Assembly (NCBI RefSeq): GCF_023065955.2 | Contig: NC_079873.1 | Coordinates: 95,022,128-95,086,127, forward strand | DNA from: Ursus arctos | Taxonomy: Eukaryota > Chordata > Mammalia > Carnivora > Ursidae | Length of the DNA stretch: 64,000 nucleotides | Direction of reading: 5' to 3' | In this document: positions 1 to 10,069 of the stretch, piece after piece | Position numbering within the stretch: position 1 is the stretch's first letter | Layout of the letters: each line of letters opens with the position of its first letter | Position numbers and translations under genes: made by a program | Notes under the pieces: generated by a model | Told to the model about the DNA's origin: nothing | What the model saw: the letters and a program-made list of their open reading frames with translations, nothing else | The model's database searches: none

Positions 1-60
1 CTTTTACAAACAAACAAACGAACAAATAAACAAAAATAACGAAAAACAATCCTTGAAACC
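1..60. repeat. A-rich low-complexity tract
   Basis: The window opens in AAAC/AAAT-type A-rich sequence, the kind that forms the tail of a plus-strand SINE or LINE. Any element body would lie outside the window, so the source cannot be named. Confidence 0.5.
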
Positions 61-103
61 CACATATACACAAACAAGCACGTTTAAAGACAAACGGGGG
101 TGG

Positions 104-222
104 GGGGTGCTGACTGGCTCAGTTGGTGGAGCATGTGACTCTTGATCTCAGGGTGGTGAGTTTGAGCCCAAGGTTGGGCATAGAGATGACTTAAAAATAA
201 AACCTTGAAAAAAAAAAAAGGA
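104..222 (+). mobile_element. Short-form carnivore SINE (SINEC)
   Basis: Head reads 'CTGGCTCAGTTGGTGGAGCA', followed by 'TGACTCTTGATCTCAGGGT' and a tail rich in A from about 200. This is the short carnivore SINE subtype with no CT-rich middle, ending soon after the 'GAGTTTGAGCCCAAG' B-box-like segment. It is diverged, so probably an older insertion. Confidence 0.85.
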
Positions 223-283
223 CAAGTCCAATTTATTACTTCTTTTGGTCTTGACATTAAGGATGGAGGGGTTAAGTATATTA

Positions 284-535
284 ACTTTGGAGTCAGACAA
301 AACTGGATTTTATTCCTGTTCTGTCAATTAATAGCTGAATGATCTCTGGCAAGTCATTTTGCCTTTCTGGCTTTGTCTTCTCATCCATAAAAAGGGGGAT
401 AATAATAATATAATAATAATACTTGCCTTACAGGGTCATATTGAATGGGATATTAAATGGGATAATAAATATGTTATAGTGCCTGGAGCATAGTAAAGTG
501 TTCAGTAAATATCAGCTGTTATTGTTGTTATAAAT
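284..535 (+). mobile_element. MIR element
   Basis: Order of MIR landmarks: 'TTTGGAGTCAGACA', 'GGCAAGTCATTTTGCC', a 'CTCATCCATAAAAAGGGG' core, then 'GGAGCATAGTAAAGTG' and the 'CAGTAAATATCAG' 3' end. Nearly full length. Confidence 0.85.
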
Positions 536-929
536 AACCTAGTTGTAGAAGTTGATATGTATTGCTGTTCTAAGACCAAGAAGACCCTTTTGCCTTCAAA
601 AGACAGCCTCATGGCCTCTGCCATCCCCCTATTGAATACTTCGCATGTGAAAAGAGAGAATTTCTTTTTAGAACTAATTTACCAAGCAGTGTCGCTGTGA
701 GTTCTATAGGTCATTGAGCAAGAAAGGGAAGCAGTATAAGGCAGGCAGTGCTACGGGCTTGGATTTTGGGTTTTCAGCTGAGAAAAGGCTTTTATTTCCA
801 CCAAGGAAATGGTACCATAAAATGGGTAAGCTTGGTGTAAAAAACCCCAATAATTTGGGCCATAGGGAAGAGCATTTGTTTTCAAACAGATGAAAGGAGG
901 ATACTGAAGAAAGATGCTGAACAAGGAGT

Positions 930-1080
930 CTGGTGAAAACAGTCCCGGGCCTCTGTAAATGGTGATAATAGTAGTACTTTAAGCTTTGGAGTGTTGTGAG
1001 GATTAAATGAGATAATACATGTAAAATGCCTAGCATAGAGCCTGGTCTACATAGCAGATACTCAAGTAGATATTAAATAT
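930..1080 (+). mobile_element. MIR 3' half
   Basis: 'GTTGTGAGGATTAAATGAGA' followed by 'GCCTAGCATAGAGCCTGG' and a degraded 'AGATACTCAAGTAGATATT' end are the 3' half of a MIR. Confidence 0.7.
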
Positions 1081-1314
1081 AATACTTAACTAATATCATA
1101 CAAGCTCTGTTACCACTCCTTGGAGATTCTGTTTTGGTAGATTTGAAGAGGGACCTACAAATCTTGTTTTTGTAAAATCTTCTCTAGTCAATTCCTAGGC
1201 CTTGAGGAAGCATACTGCCACATGTCCCTGCTGGGATGTGCTCATGTCTCCTCTAATTCCACGTTACGCTAGTCTCCCTACTTCAGCATTAGCCCCAATA
1301 CTTCAGTAGTGACT

Positions 1315-1333
1315 ATTTTTTAAAATTTTATTT

Positions 1334-1377
<44 letters not shown>

Positions 1378-1520
1378 AGGAGCAGGGGGAGGGGCAGAGG
1401 GAGAGGCAGACTCCCTGCTGAGCAGGGAGTCTGGCGGAGGGAGGGCTCCATCCTGAGACTCCGGGATCATGACCTGAACCGAAGGCACACGCTTCACTGA
1501 TTGAGCCACCCAGGCACCCC
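1315..1520 (-). mobile_element. SINEC, full length, antisense
   Basis: Runs from a T-rich tail through a perfect (GA)n stretch at about 1339-1370 to the inverted head 'GAGCCACCCAGGCACCCC'. Target-site duplication AGTAGTGACT at 1305-1314 and 1521-1530 is exact, so both boundaries are well supported. Confidence 0.95.
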
Positions 1521-1530
1521 AGTAGTGACT

Positions 1531-1974
1531 CTTAATGGAGTAAATTGTACCAGACAACTGCATACCGCAGTAACAGCCATGTCCTGGAGGCCATTTAGGA
1601 TTCATCACATCTCCAGAAACTTGTGCCATTCTAGAGTAAGAAGAATGTCTTCTATTTGCCTGCCAACAATAACCATCTTCTTGGATCAAGTTTGAAAAGA
1701 AATCCCTAATGAGAGTATTTTCTGTTGACAACAGATTAGAATTTTTTTGTCCTAGAAATATCCAATCGGTCTTCCTTTTCACTGGTCTCTCTTTTCTTCA
1801 TGCTCAGTGCCAAGTGTTTTGGTGTACTGTAGACTAGTAAGGGGAGTGGCAGCTCATTTAGCCTGGCAAGGCAGGTGGATGAGGTTGAATCAAGTCCTGG
1901 AAAGGATTAGCCCTTGCCAGGGCCTCCTCTTTTCATCCCAGTTCCCAGAAAGGTAGGCTTTACAACAGAGCCAC
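1531..1974. other. Stretch with no recognised feature
   Basis: Unique-looking sequence. A 64-codon frame on + (from 1501) begins inside the SINE and has no family resemblance. I see no repeat or RNA signal. Confidence 0.5.
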
Positions 1975-2065
1975 CATTTACAGAGGAGGAAACTGAGGCT
2001 CAGAGAAGTCAGATAAGTTGCCCCATGTCTTGTCCAGCACTAGAGATCTTCCAATCCATATAATC
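1975..2065 (-). mobile_element. MIR fragment, antisense
   Basis: 'GAGGAGGAAACTGAGGCTCA' followed by 'GAGAAGTCAGATAAGTTGCC' is the inverted MIR core. Confidence 0.7.
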
Positions 2066-2179
2066 TGACTCCAGAGCCCCAGCTATTAAGGTTAAACTGC
2101 CTCTATGTATATTTTAACAAAGCTGTATGAGAAATTCTGATTGTATATCTAGTTAAGAACTCTTGATTTATTTATCGAA

Positions 2180-2515
2180 TACTTAAAATTATTTTAAGTA
2201 AAGTTAAAAGTATTTTAAATTTAAAAAGTAATACAAAATCACAGTAACAAGTTCAAATTATGCAAGAGATCATACAATGGAAAGTGAGCCTCCCTCTCCC
2301 ACCTATTCCAGTTCCACATTTTCCAATCTTCCAGTTCATCTCCCTAGAGACAGCTGCTATTTTTCTGCATGTCCCTCTAGAAATATTCTGAGCATATACT
2401 GAATATGTATGCATGTATGTATGTGTGTGTATATTCAGTGTATGTGTATATACGGAATATATGTATGTATGTATATGTTCAGTATCTATATACACACAGA
2501 CACTCCCTTAAAAGA
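2180..2515 (-). mobile_element. Old L1 3'-UTR fragment, antisense
   Basis: The block around 2240-2400 with 'TACAATGGAAAGTGAGCCTC' and 'CTAGAAATATTCTGAGCATA' resembles the inverted 3' UTR of ancient L1M elements. It grades into a TATG/TGTA microsatellite. Subfamily not assigned. Confidence 0.5.
2404..2482. repeat. TATG/TGTA-rich imperfect microsatellite
   Basis: Alternating ATGTATGT, GTGTGTGTATA and TATGTATGTATG runs. Imperfect units suggest an old, interrupted tract inside the L1-derived region. Confidence 0.8.
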
Positions 2516-2519
2516 TAAA

Positions 2520-3427
2520 TGGAAACACATCATACATACTGATGTTTCCAGTCTGACTCAGAAATCCTGCCTTGGCAAGTAACACCATCCCCAAGATCTG
2601 AGAAAGCCTATTAGCCAAATACAGGTGAGGACAGATTGGATATGATGTTTTATGTACACAGGAAAAACTTGGTGCAGCAAAAAATTCATTCTGTAGTGTC
2701 AAACAGTTAATCTGGATAGGAAGTGATGCCATCTGGAAGTGTCTGCTTTGAGGGGCTTTTGGTCGTTTGGGTGTATGCCAGATGGCATTGCAACCTGTGT
2801 GCACGGATCTCCTATGTCTTGTAGAGTGTTGTATTTCACTCAGTATCTAATGAGCTTAGTTCCTTGTGTGTATACACTGGGTGCTAAGTCAATGATGACT
2901 GTATGTCTGCCTGTAAAATTTGCTTTGTTAGCTTTAAAAATATATCCTTGTAGTAGAGTGTGGGTTACACCTATGCCACTCCCATGATAACTCCTTTTGT
3001 TACCCATGTTTGGCCTTAAGTACTAAGGTGCTCTGAATGTTTCAGTGTACATATTTTGAATCATGCTGAAAATCTAGCTTCCTGCACACTGGCAAAGTTT
3101 GCTGGTATGGACAAGCATGGTATGAAAAAGAAATCCTGACTAGTATTTGTACTTTCAGAAAAGTGTTAACAAAATACCAGTTAACACCTGAGGACCACAG
3201 GAACACAAACAAAATATCACCTATTTATGAATAAAAAAAAAGAGAGAGATGTTTTGCTATAGATTATAAAGAATTGGTATTGAATTTCCAAACAATAACT
3301 GCTATCAGTTTTAGAGGGCATAAAGTTTATTAATTATGGGTATGGACGATAAAGACAGGATATATATGTGTGCCTGGTCAAAAATAAGGCATTGAATAAA
3401 ACTAAAACATGGACACGAAACTGGAAC
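2520..3427. other. Stretch with no recognised feature
   Basis: About 900 bp without a repeat or gene I can name. Two short open frames (minus 2508-2804, plus 2739-2987) lack any domain and look like chance. Confidence 0.4.
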
Positions 3428-3443
3428 AGATCACACTAATTTG

Positions 3444-3644
3444 GGGCACCTGGGTGGCTCAGTCGGTTGAGTTTCTGCCTTTGGCTCAAGTCATGGTCTC
3501 AGGGTCCTGGGTTCGAGCCCCGTGTCAGGCTCCCTGCTCAGCAGGGAGCCTGCTTCTCCCTATCCCTCTGCCGCTCCCCCTGCTTGTGCTCTCTCTCACT
3601 CATTCTCTCTCAGGTAGATGAATAAAATCTTAAAAAAAAAAAAA
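3444..3644 (+). mobile_element. SINEC with intact Pol III boxes
   Basis: Starts 'GGGCACCTGGGTGGCTCAGT'. An A box (TGGCTCAGTCGG, 3455-3466) and B box (GGTTCGAGCCC, 3510-3520) match the tRNA-gene internal promoter. It ends in an A tract. A 16-bp exact target duplication, AGATCACACTAATTTG, lies at 3428-3443 and 3645-3660. Perfect duplication and boxes point to a fairly recent insertion. Confidence 0.96.
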
Positions 3645-3669
3645 AGATCACACTAATTTGCTAAATACG

Positions 3670-3815
3670 AGAAGCAACCTGGCGTAGCATAAAAAACATA
3701 GATTTTTGAGCTGAACAAACTTGGACTCCAATCCTACTTTGCTCGTAGGGACCCGGAGCAAGTTCTCTTTGAGCCACTTTTCTCATTTGTAAAATGGGTA
3801 TGATCAGGATTAAAA
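3670..3815 (+). mobile_element. MIR 5' half
   Basis: 'GGCGTAGCATAAAAAACATA' with 'CTTGGACTCCAATCCTACTT' and 'CTCATTTGTAAAATGGGTAT' follow MIR order. Confidence 0.75.
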
Positions 3816-4044
3816 TTGTTTTATTATAAAAGGAATTTAAGCAAACTAAACACTCATCAAAGGGAATAATTCTTTTATTATTGTTGAGGGAAACAAAACC
3901 TTCAAAACACATAGGAATATCTTTCATTATTAGTTGTTCCCCTGATAGCCTATACTTATTTTCACAGTTCACTTTGAATCTTGAGTTTACACCCTATAGA
4001 CTTTTTAAAAGTTTTTCTTTGACTTGAGTTTATTACCTTTCCCA

Positions 4045-4595
4045 GTATAGAAGGCAGATTTCTAAGATGGCTCCCAGTGATCTCCAGCTCCTGATATTCA
4101 TGTCCTTGTGTAAATCTCTTTGAGTATAAGCTGGATCTAGTGACTTGCTTCTAAGGAATAGAATACAGCAAAAAAGATGGAATATCACTCTTGTGATTAG
4201 GTTATAAGACTGTGACTTCCATTTGCTAGCTGACTCTCTCTCTGGCTTTGATGAAGGAAGATAGCGGGGATTGGAGAGGTCCATTTCGCAAGGAACCAAG
4301 GGTAGCTTCCAGCCAATAGCCAGTGAGGAACCTCAGTCTGACAGCCTGTGAGGACCTGAATCCTCCCAAAAACCACATAAATGAGCTTGGAAGTGGATCC
4401 TTCCTCAGTCGAGCTTTGAAATGAGACCCCAGCCTGGGCCAACACCTAAATTATAGCCTGTGAGAGACCCTAAAGCAGAGGATTCAGTTTAGCTGTGTCC
4501 AGATCTTGACCACAGAAACTGTGAGATGATGTGTATTGTTGTAAGCTACTAAATTTGGGGGTAATTTGTTATGCAATAGGTAACCAATATGCCTA
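4045..4595 (+). mobile_element. MLT1-type LTR (ERVL-MaLR)
   Basis: Recognised by 'TCTAAGATGGCTCCCAGTGA', 'GTGACTTGCTTCTAAGGAAT', a CT-rich 'CTGACTCTCTCTCTGGCTTT' and the terminal 'CAGAAACTGTGAGATGATG' with 'TAAGCTACTAAATTTGGG'. A solitary LTR-like sequence; no internal coding region adjoins. Exact subfamily not assigned and the 5' boundary is approximate. Confidence 0.75.
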
Positions 4596-4650
4596 GAATT
4601 TACATTCTAGTACTATTTCCTAGAATTCAAAAGAATGATTCCTGCTGACT

Positions 4651-4848
4651 TTTTTTTTTTTAATTTTATTTATTTATTTGACAGAGAGAGAGACAGCCAG
4701 CAAGAGAGGGAACACAAGCAGGGGGAGTGGGAGAGGAAGAAGCAGGCTCCTAGTGGAGGAGCCTGATGCGGGGCTCGATCCCAGAATGCTGGGATCACAC
4801 CCTGAGCCGAAGGCAGATGCCTAACGACTGAGCCACCCAGGCGCCCCT
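4651..4848 (-). mobile_element. SINEC, full length, antisense
   Basis: T tract, then 'GACAGAGAGAGAGACAGCCA', and inverted head 'GAGCCACCCAGGCGCCCC'. Flanked by CCTGCTGACTTT at 4641-4652 and 4849-4860. The same target motif recurs at 5237, see findings. Confidence 0.95.
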
Positions 4849-4927
4849 CCTGCTGACTTTTTAAAAAAATATTTTTTAAATTTTTTATTATAGGGTTTTT
4901 ATAGATGGTAATAGAAGGGAAAGAGCA

Positions 4928-5106
4928 GGGCACCTGGGTGGCTCAGTCAGTTGAGTGTCTGACTTCAGCTCAGGTTATGATCTTGGGATCCTGGGATCGA
5001 GCCCCATGTCGGGCTCCTCCCTCAGTGGGGAGTCTGTCCCTCTCCCTCTGTGCCTTCCCCTGCTTGTGCTCTTTCTCTCAAATGAATAAATAAAATCTTT
5101 TAAACA
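4928..5106 (+). mobile_element. SINEC, sense
   Basis: 'GGGCACCTGGGTGGCTCAGT' head, CT-rich middle and 'AATAAATAAAATCTTTTAAA' tail. No clean target duplication found, perhaps because its A tail abuts the next, inverted SINE. Confidence 0.93.
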
Positions 5107-5112
5107 AATAAA

Positions 5113-5230
5113 TAATAATTTTTAAAAAGATTTTATTTTTAAGTAATCACTACACCCAGTGTGGGGCTCAAACCTACAATCCCAAGATCAAGAGTCACAT
5201 GCTCTACTCACTGAGCCACCTAGGGGCCCC
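5113..5230 (-). mobile_element. Short-form SINEC, antisense
   Basis: 'AAAGATTTTATTTTTAAGTA' followed by 'CACTACACCCAGTGTGGGGC' and 'CTGAGCCACCTAGGGGCCCC'. The short subtype, head-to-head in A/T-tail contact with the preceding plus-strand SINE. Confidence 0.9.
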
Positions 5231-5282
5231 ATGATCCCTGCTGACTTTCAACAGAAAAATCTAATGATAACAACAACATAGT

Positions 5283-5490
5283 CTATCATTTATTTATTGA
5301 ACATTTTATTTGTGCTAAGTATAGTATTAATTGTCCTACTGTATTAAATTCATTAGCTTATTTAATCCTCATGACAACTCTGATGTAGGTATTATGATCT
5401 CTATTTTACAGATTAGGATACTGAGGCTTGGAGAGATTAACTAACTTGTCCACAGTAAAACAAATAGTGGTCTGCATTACTTCAAAACTC
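5283..5490 (-). mobile_element. MIR-type element, antisense
   Basis: 'TTTATTGAACATTTTATTTG', 'TTTAATCCTCATGACAACTC' and 'TTACAGATTAGGATACTGAG' are inverted MIR landmarks in order. Confidence 0.8.
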
Positions 5491-5544
5491 TTGCTCTTAA
5501 TCAGAGGAGTATAATTAGCTTCATCACAATGTGGTGACTTAATA

Positions 5545-5615
5545 CAGACTCTTCCCGTGCTTAGCTCAGTGATCGGCACATAGTAGGTGCTTAATATATG
5601 TAAGTTATGATTGTC
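5545..5615 (+). mobile_element. MIR/L2 3'-end fragment
   Basis: 'TGATCGGCACATAGTAGGTG' followed by 'CTTAATATATG' resembles the shared 3' end of MIR and L2 elements. Confidence 0.5.
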
Positions 5616-5619
5616 AGAC

Positions 5620-6210
5620 CTTTACCTCCCAACAAAGAGCCTCTGTGTCAGTCCACGTTCAAAATTCAGCTCCTCATACCCTGCTGGGGCACATGCTCTT
5701 GCTCATAGTGGTCCACACATCCTGAACAAGGTTTCGCTTCACCAAGTGATCTTAATAACCCATCCAAACACGTCTTCTCAGGAGGCACATCCAGCGTGTT
5801 GCAATGTGCTAAACTGATTTTCATTCTGCTTGGGTGCTACCATTGAGCTCTGGGGGCTCTCGATCTGTTCACATAGTTTCCCCATGCCCATATACAGATG
5901 CTGGGCTATTTAGAATAGTGATTGAATTTGAGGCACCAGTTGCCTTCCAATGATCTGTTGCAGCTGAAATTAAATACTCCTTTCTTTTATACCTCTACAA
6001 GGCTTGGTTAACTCCTATTTACAGATGGAACTTTACAGCCAGTGTATTTTATAGAGCACTTGCCCTAATGACAATAACAGAAACCCCTTGCAATTGTGTC
6101 AGTTTGATTGTTTATAAAACATTTTCATATGCATCTCATTTGCTTCCATGGCACTTCATCTATGCCTTATGAGATGAATGACTTTCTACCTTGTAGTATA
6201 GCTGTTTATA
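5620..6210. other. Stretch with no recognised feature
   Basis: Probably contains a decayed MIR/L2 scrap near 6110-6200 ('CATTTTCATATGCATCTCAT'), otherwise nothing I can name. The 68-codon plus frame at 5611 has no domain. Confidence 0.4.
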
Positions 6211-6214
6211 TACA

Positions 6215-6440
6215 TGAGGCAGTATGGTTTGGTGGGGAAAAAATCACAGACTCTGGCGTCAGACAAACCTGGATTTGAATCCTAGACCCACCACTTACTC
6301 GATGTGCGACTTACGAATAAGTCTGTGATCCTCACTGAGCTTCTTAGTCCTCATTTGTAAAATGGGCTTATTTATGCTCATCTTTTAGGGTTATTGTGAG
6401 GAAGGAGATAACATGCAAAGTGCAAAACAATAAGAACTCA
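6215..6440 (+). mobile_element. MIR element
   Basis: 'ATCACAGACTCTGGCGTCAG', 'CTGGATTTGAATCCTAGACC', 'CTCATTTGTAAAATGGGC' and 'GGGTTATTGTGAGGAAGGAG' follow the MIR consensus closely. Confidence 0.9.
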
Positions 6441-6599
6441 ACATTTTTCTCAAAAGTAATGTTTGTACGCTGCTGGCTGGGGAAATCTGTGACAGTTCTT
6501 TGTATCTCCAACAGGCCCAGCATTTAGTATTCTGTCTTTTAGAAAGAAGCCCAATGTGTACTTCTTGAATGGATAAGCCTGGGGTTAGTCAGGGAAGTT

Positions 6600-6705
6600 A
6601 TTACTATCCTAGTAGATGGAGGCAAAATGGCCTCCCCAGGGCTCACATGGCTGATGAATGATAGAACTAGAATTTGAATTCTGGCCATTTTTTGCCTAGT
6701 CCACT
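6600..6705 (-). mobile_element. Possible MIR remnant
   Basis: 'GGCTCACATGGCTGATGAAT' and 'GAACTAGAATTTGAATTCTG' look like the inverted MIR 5' half. Weak. Confidence 0.4.
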
Positions 6706-6719
6706 ATATCTTCCTATGG

Positions 6720-7955
6720 TCTTTTGGATTGGTTTGCAAGATTGCTGTGCTGGGAATAAAATCTCTTGTAGAAGAGACTCTAGCAAAAGCCTCGGCTTGG
6801 TTTTCCACTAGGCTGCAGACATCTTTGGACATGCTGGGAAGAGGCTTCCCACCCAGCTCCCCCACGGGCTACCAAGGAGACTTCTGAGAGAGAGCCATGT
6901 ACACATGCTAGGTCCACTAATGGGGCTTTAGTTGTTAAAGGGTTGGGGCAAATCTGAGAAGAGTTTATTGCCTGCCATTCATATTTATCCTAGTTACCTG
7001 GGGATTCGTGTCTAGACACAATGGTTGTGAAATGCTGAAAGGAAAAACAAAATACAAGCCGGAAAAACAGTTGTTTTGCTAAAGATCTCTGTGAGACTTT
7101 GGAAGGGAGATAAGTCAGCACAGCTTTTATGCCTACCTAATTGAGAGTTAGCTCAGAACATCGCCAACTTTGGCACATGGGGTTTCCAGGAAACAACTCC
7201 GCTTTGGCACTCAGAGGGCTGTAGCACGTTAGTGACGCCAGGGGCAGCATATAACTGCAGATGCTACCCAGCCTCCAGTAATTGGCCCAGCAGTAGCACC
7301 TGGTGCCATTTTGTTTCAGGAGCCGCACGAAGCAGCATCAGGCTTGATGTGGCTCTGGAGGCTTTGGGAACAGAGGGAGCCGTATCCTTGGTACAGACAT
7401 TAATGCCCTTTATCTTTCATGGTAAGCGCTGGTACAAGGATGAGGTGCTTGTGATGTGGCTTCATTGGTAGTGGAGGCCTAGGGAGACCCTAATACTGAG
7501 AAGCAGACTTGAGACAACCACCGCTGAGTACGAGAAATAGAGGACCTAGGATTGAATGAAAACCAGAGAGATGCTACTTATGATCATTAATACTCCTTTT
7601 TTTTTTTTAAACCTAGAGTTTGGTATGGTTTGGGAAATTTCAGATGAGTAACCTGACTCCAAAGGTCAGATTGATAACAATTTACCCGGTAGTCTGGAGC
7701 CCATCCGGCGTCTGTTCCCCAGTATGAGAAGTACTAATTGTCACAGGTAGAATCCTACCTCCTTCCTCCTGCTCCAACACGTACAAGTTCAATACTCTAT
7801 GCTATGGAGCACAATTCTTGGAAGCACAGAGATTCGAGAGGTTTCTGAATGTGACTCCAAATCTCCCTCTAACCACTTGGAGTAAATCAAGCCAATAGGC
7901 TAAAAACTTCCAGGGTGACCTGGGTGAAGGTGGTAAATGCTGCGGAGCTTCTGAG
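6720..7955. other. Repeat-poor stretch
   Basis: About 1.2 kb with no SINE, LINE or LTR I recognise. The part at about 7130-7460 keeps several CpG dinucleotides and could be constrained regulatory sequence, but no motif decides this. No coding exon seen. Confidence 0.4.
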
Positions 7956-7957
7956 GT

Positions 7958-7971
7958 GGGGGGGGGGGGGG
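7958..7971 (+). repeat. Run of 14 G
   Basis: Uninterrupted G run followed by GCGGTGGGG. Could form intermolecular or slipped G-quadruplex structures; also a place where assemblies often miscount. Confidence 0.9.
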
Positions 7972-8239
7972 CGGTGGGGAAGCCAGCCACATTAACTGTG
8001 TGCACGGAGATTGCTAGCCGTTTGTCCTGTAGTGGTTAGCATGGCTGTGCTTTCTCTTACCAGTGTCACCCATGCAAGGGCTGAGATGGTGGCATGATGC
8101 CTTCGGGTCATTGCATCTGCCTATTCTAAGAGAAATAAAGGAAACTTCTTTCCTTCAGGGTTTCATTGTCTTCCTTGTCCTTCAAGGTTAGCCAAAGATG
8201 TGGTAAAGGCATTAGGTACGTGTCAATAATGATACCAGC

Positions 8240-8298
8240 AGTAGCAGCAACCACAAAAGTAAACACTTATGTAGGGTTTATTGTGTTTCAGGCACTAA

Positions 8299-8300
<2 letters not shown>
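8240..8300 (-). mobile_element. MIR/L2 3'-end fragment, antisense
   Basis: 'AACACTTATGTAGGGTTTAT' then 'GTTTCAGGCACTAAGA' matches the inverted end of MIR-type elements and runs straight into a CA repeat. Confidence 0.5.

Positions 8301-8342
<42 letters not shown>
8301..8342 (+). repeat. (CA)21 microsatellite
   Basis: Perfect 42-bp CA tract. Likely length-polymorphic. Confidence 0.98.
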
Positions 8343-8345
<3 letters not shown>

Positions 8346-8649
8346 GCTTTTCACCCCCCATTAGTCCATCTGCCTTCTCACAATGGTTTTAGGGATTCAG
8401 AGAGAGTTATCTTCCTCAGTCAGGCCAAACTAGGTTTTCCCAAAATGTGCTTCTAAGACCAGCTGTTGCAGGGAAGTTTAAGTGGTGTACAAAATGGGTT
8501 CCCTGATCAAGTAAGCATGGCAGACAGTTCGTTGTACAATGTAAGCAGATTTCTCTACTGCAGGACTTCCCAGTGGGCTCACATGTATGGAGACTTTTTG
8601 AGAAGGGAAAAAGAATAGGTGGAATGTGAAGAGTTTCCCAAAGAGAGGC

Positions 8650-8895
8650 AGTAAAGCATGGTAGTGTGAGTGAGGGTCTCTGCCAGCAGACTTCTGGGTT
8701 TAGAACCCAGCTAGGATCTGTCATTTGCTACTTGTGGGACCTTGGAAAAGTTTATTTCCCCTTTTTGTGCCCCAGTTGTCTTTATCTGTCAAATGGGGAT
8801 GGCAATGATAGTACTTATCATTGGTGGTTATAATATATATAAAGTGCTTAAAAGAGTTCTTGGCTCTTAGGACACGCTCAGTAAATACAAGCTAA
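8650..8895 (+). mobile_element. MIR element
   Basis: 'GTAAAGCATGGTAGTGTGAG', 'CTGGGTTTAGAACCCAGCTA', 'TCTGTCAAATGGGGATGGC' and 'ACACGCTCAGTAAATACAAG' in MIR order. Confidence 0.88.
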
Positions 8896-8953
8896 TATGA
8901 TCTGACTCTAACCCTTTTCCTGCAAAGCATCTCACAGTGTTAGGGTCTTAAAT

Positions 8954-8956
<3 letters not shown>

Positions 8957-8994
<38 letters not shown>
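8957..8994 (+). repeat. (CA)19 microsatellite
   Basis: Perfect 38-bp CA tract 614 bp downstream of another CA tract. Flanks of the two differ, so they arose independently. Confidence 0.98.
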
Positions 8995-8995
<1 letters not shown>

Positions 8996-8999
8996 TAGG

Positions 9000-9500
9000 A
9001 AATGCTAAACTGCATCCTTCTGGTATGAAAACTATAGGGGGACAGCCTAGGGAAAGAAAGCAAGTAAAGGAGGTCAAATCAAGCCTGAGCCGAAGGATTA
9101 CAACCCTGGGGTGGAAATCTCAAAGACTATTTCTTACCTTTTTATGGAGATAATCACTTGCGGGCCTCAGATTGGTCATGTGTACTTTTTTTGGAGAAAG
9201 GAAAATGGACTAATGACTGAGGTGTTTTGCCAATGATCTGATGACTTAAATGGCTTTGATTTCTACATCTGAAAAATGGTTCCACCGTTAATGCATTGCA
9301 TCTTGGAATTTTTCTAGGATGAAGGAACGATACTGAGACATCCAAGATTAATCCAAGTTCACAATCAAATTGAATTACCTTCTCACGCTCCAGTTTCATC
9401 AGAAAACGGCAAATCGCAAGAAGTCAAGCTGCACCCTGACTGGGCAGTGTTCTTCGTGAGCTGAATGTTCTACACCTTCAGGTACCTTTTAGAGACAAGC
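9000..9500. other. Stretch with no recognised feature
   Basis: No repeat, RNA gene or exon signal that I can support. The 81-codon minus frame at 9154-9399 lacks any family resemblance. Confidence 0.4.
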
Positions 9501-9507
9501 GGTATTG

Positions 9508-9703
9508 TACAGAGCAGCTCTCAAACTTTCTTGTGGACCAGACTCACCTTTGTGGCTTGTTAAAGTTCAGGGGGTTGGGCCTCAGAGTTTTTGTTTGAGT
9601 CGGTCTGTTGGGGACAGGTGTGGAGAGAGAAGGCTGAGGGTTTTGTTTTTAGGTCATGCTGACGCTGCTTGGCTGGAGACCACACTCTGAGAACCACTGA
9701 TAC
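9508..9703. mobile_element. MER5-type hAT-Charlie MITE
   Basis: Inverted ends 'AGCTCTCAAACTTTC' and 'TCTGAGAACCACTG' frame a middle with 'GGGTTGGGCCTCAGAGTTTT'. This is the non-autonomous MER5 pattern. Internal sequence is diverged, as expected for a pre-placental element. Confidence 0.7.
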
Positions 9704-9711
9704 AGAGTTTA

Positions 9712-9885
9712 AGGGAATGGGCACTGAAATTGGACAGACGTGAGTTTAAATTCTAGCCCCACCACTTAAAAGATGTGGAATCTTAGTTAAATTACTTCCT
9801 CCCTGTGCCTCAGCAGATGGGTAACATCTACAAAGTGGGGCTAATAGGAGCACTTACCTCATGGGGTTGTTGTGTATTAGTGTTC
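9712..9885 (+). mobile_element. MIR element, 3'-truncated
   Basis: 'GGGCACTGAAATTGGACAGA', 'AAATTCTAGCCCCACCACTT' and 'CACTTACCTCATGGGGTTGT' follow MIR order. Confidence 0.85.
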
Positions 9886-10069
9886 GTTGTTACTATTGTT
9901 GTTTTTAAGAGGCCAGACTCCTGAGTTGGGACAATTTCTAGGCGTGCAAAAAGATCATTGATATGGCCAGCCATATCCTATCCTTTTAATTTGCTTTTAA
10001 TGGTAGACCTTGACACCTTGGTTTTCTAGGGATGGAGATGCTTTGTGGGTTGAGCTGTCTATAGCCCTG

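Noticed and set aside
1303..1782. 159-codon minus open frame
   Set aside because: Most of its C-terminal half is the translated SINE (WVAQSVK and Ser/Leu repeats from the GA tract); no independent gene.
2253..2495. His/Thr/Tyr-rich 80-codon minus frame
   Set aside because: Translation of the TATG/TGTA microsatellite and L1 remnant.
7137..7471. Possible coding exon in CpG-containing unique DNA
   Set aside because: Short opposed frames without domain, and no paired splice signals with a sustained frame that I can support; left as possible non-coding conserved DNA.
8020..8090. tRNA-like 'TAGTGGTTAGCAT' A-box resemblance
   Set aside because: No B box (GGTTCGANNCC) at the right distance and no cloverleaf; not a tRNA gene.
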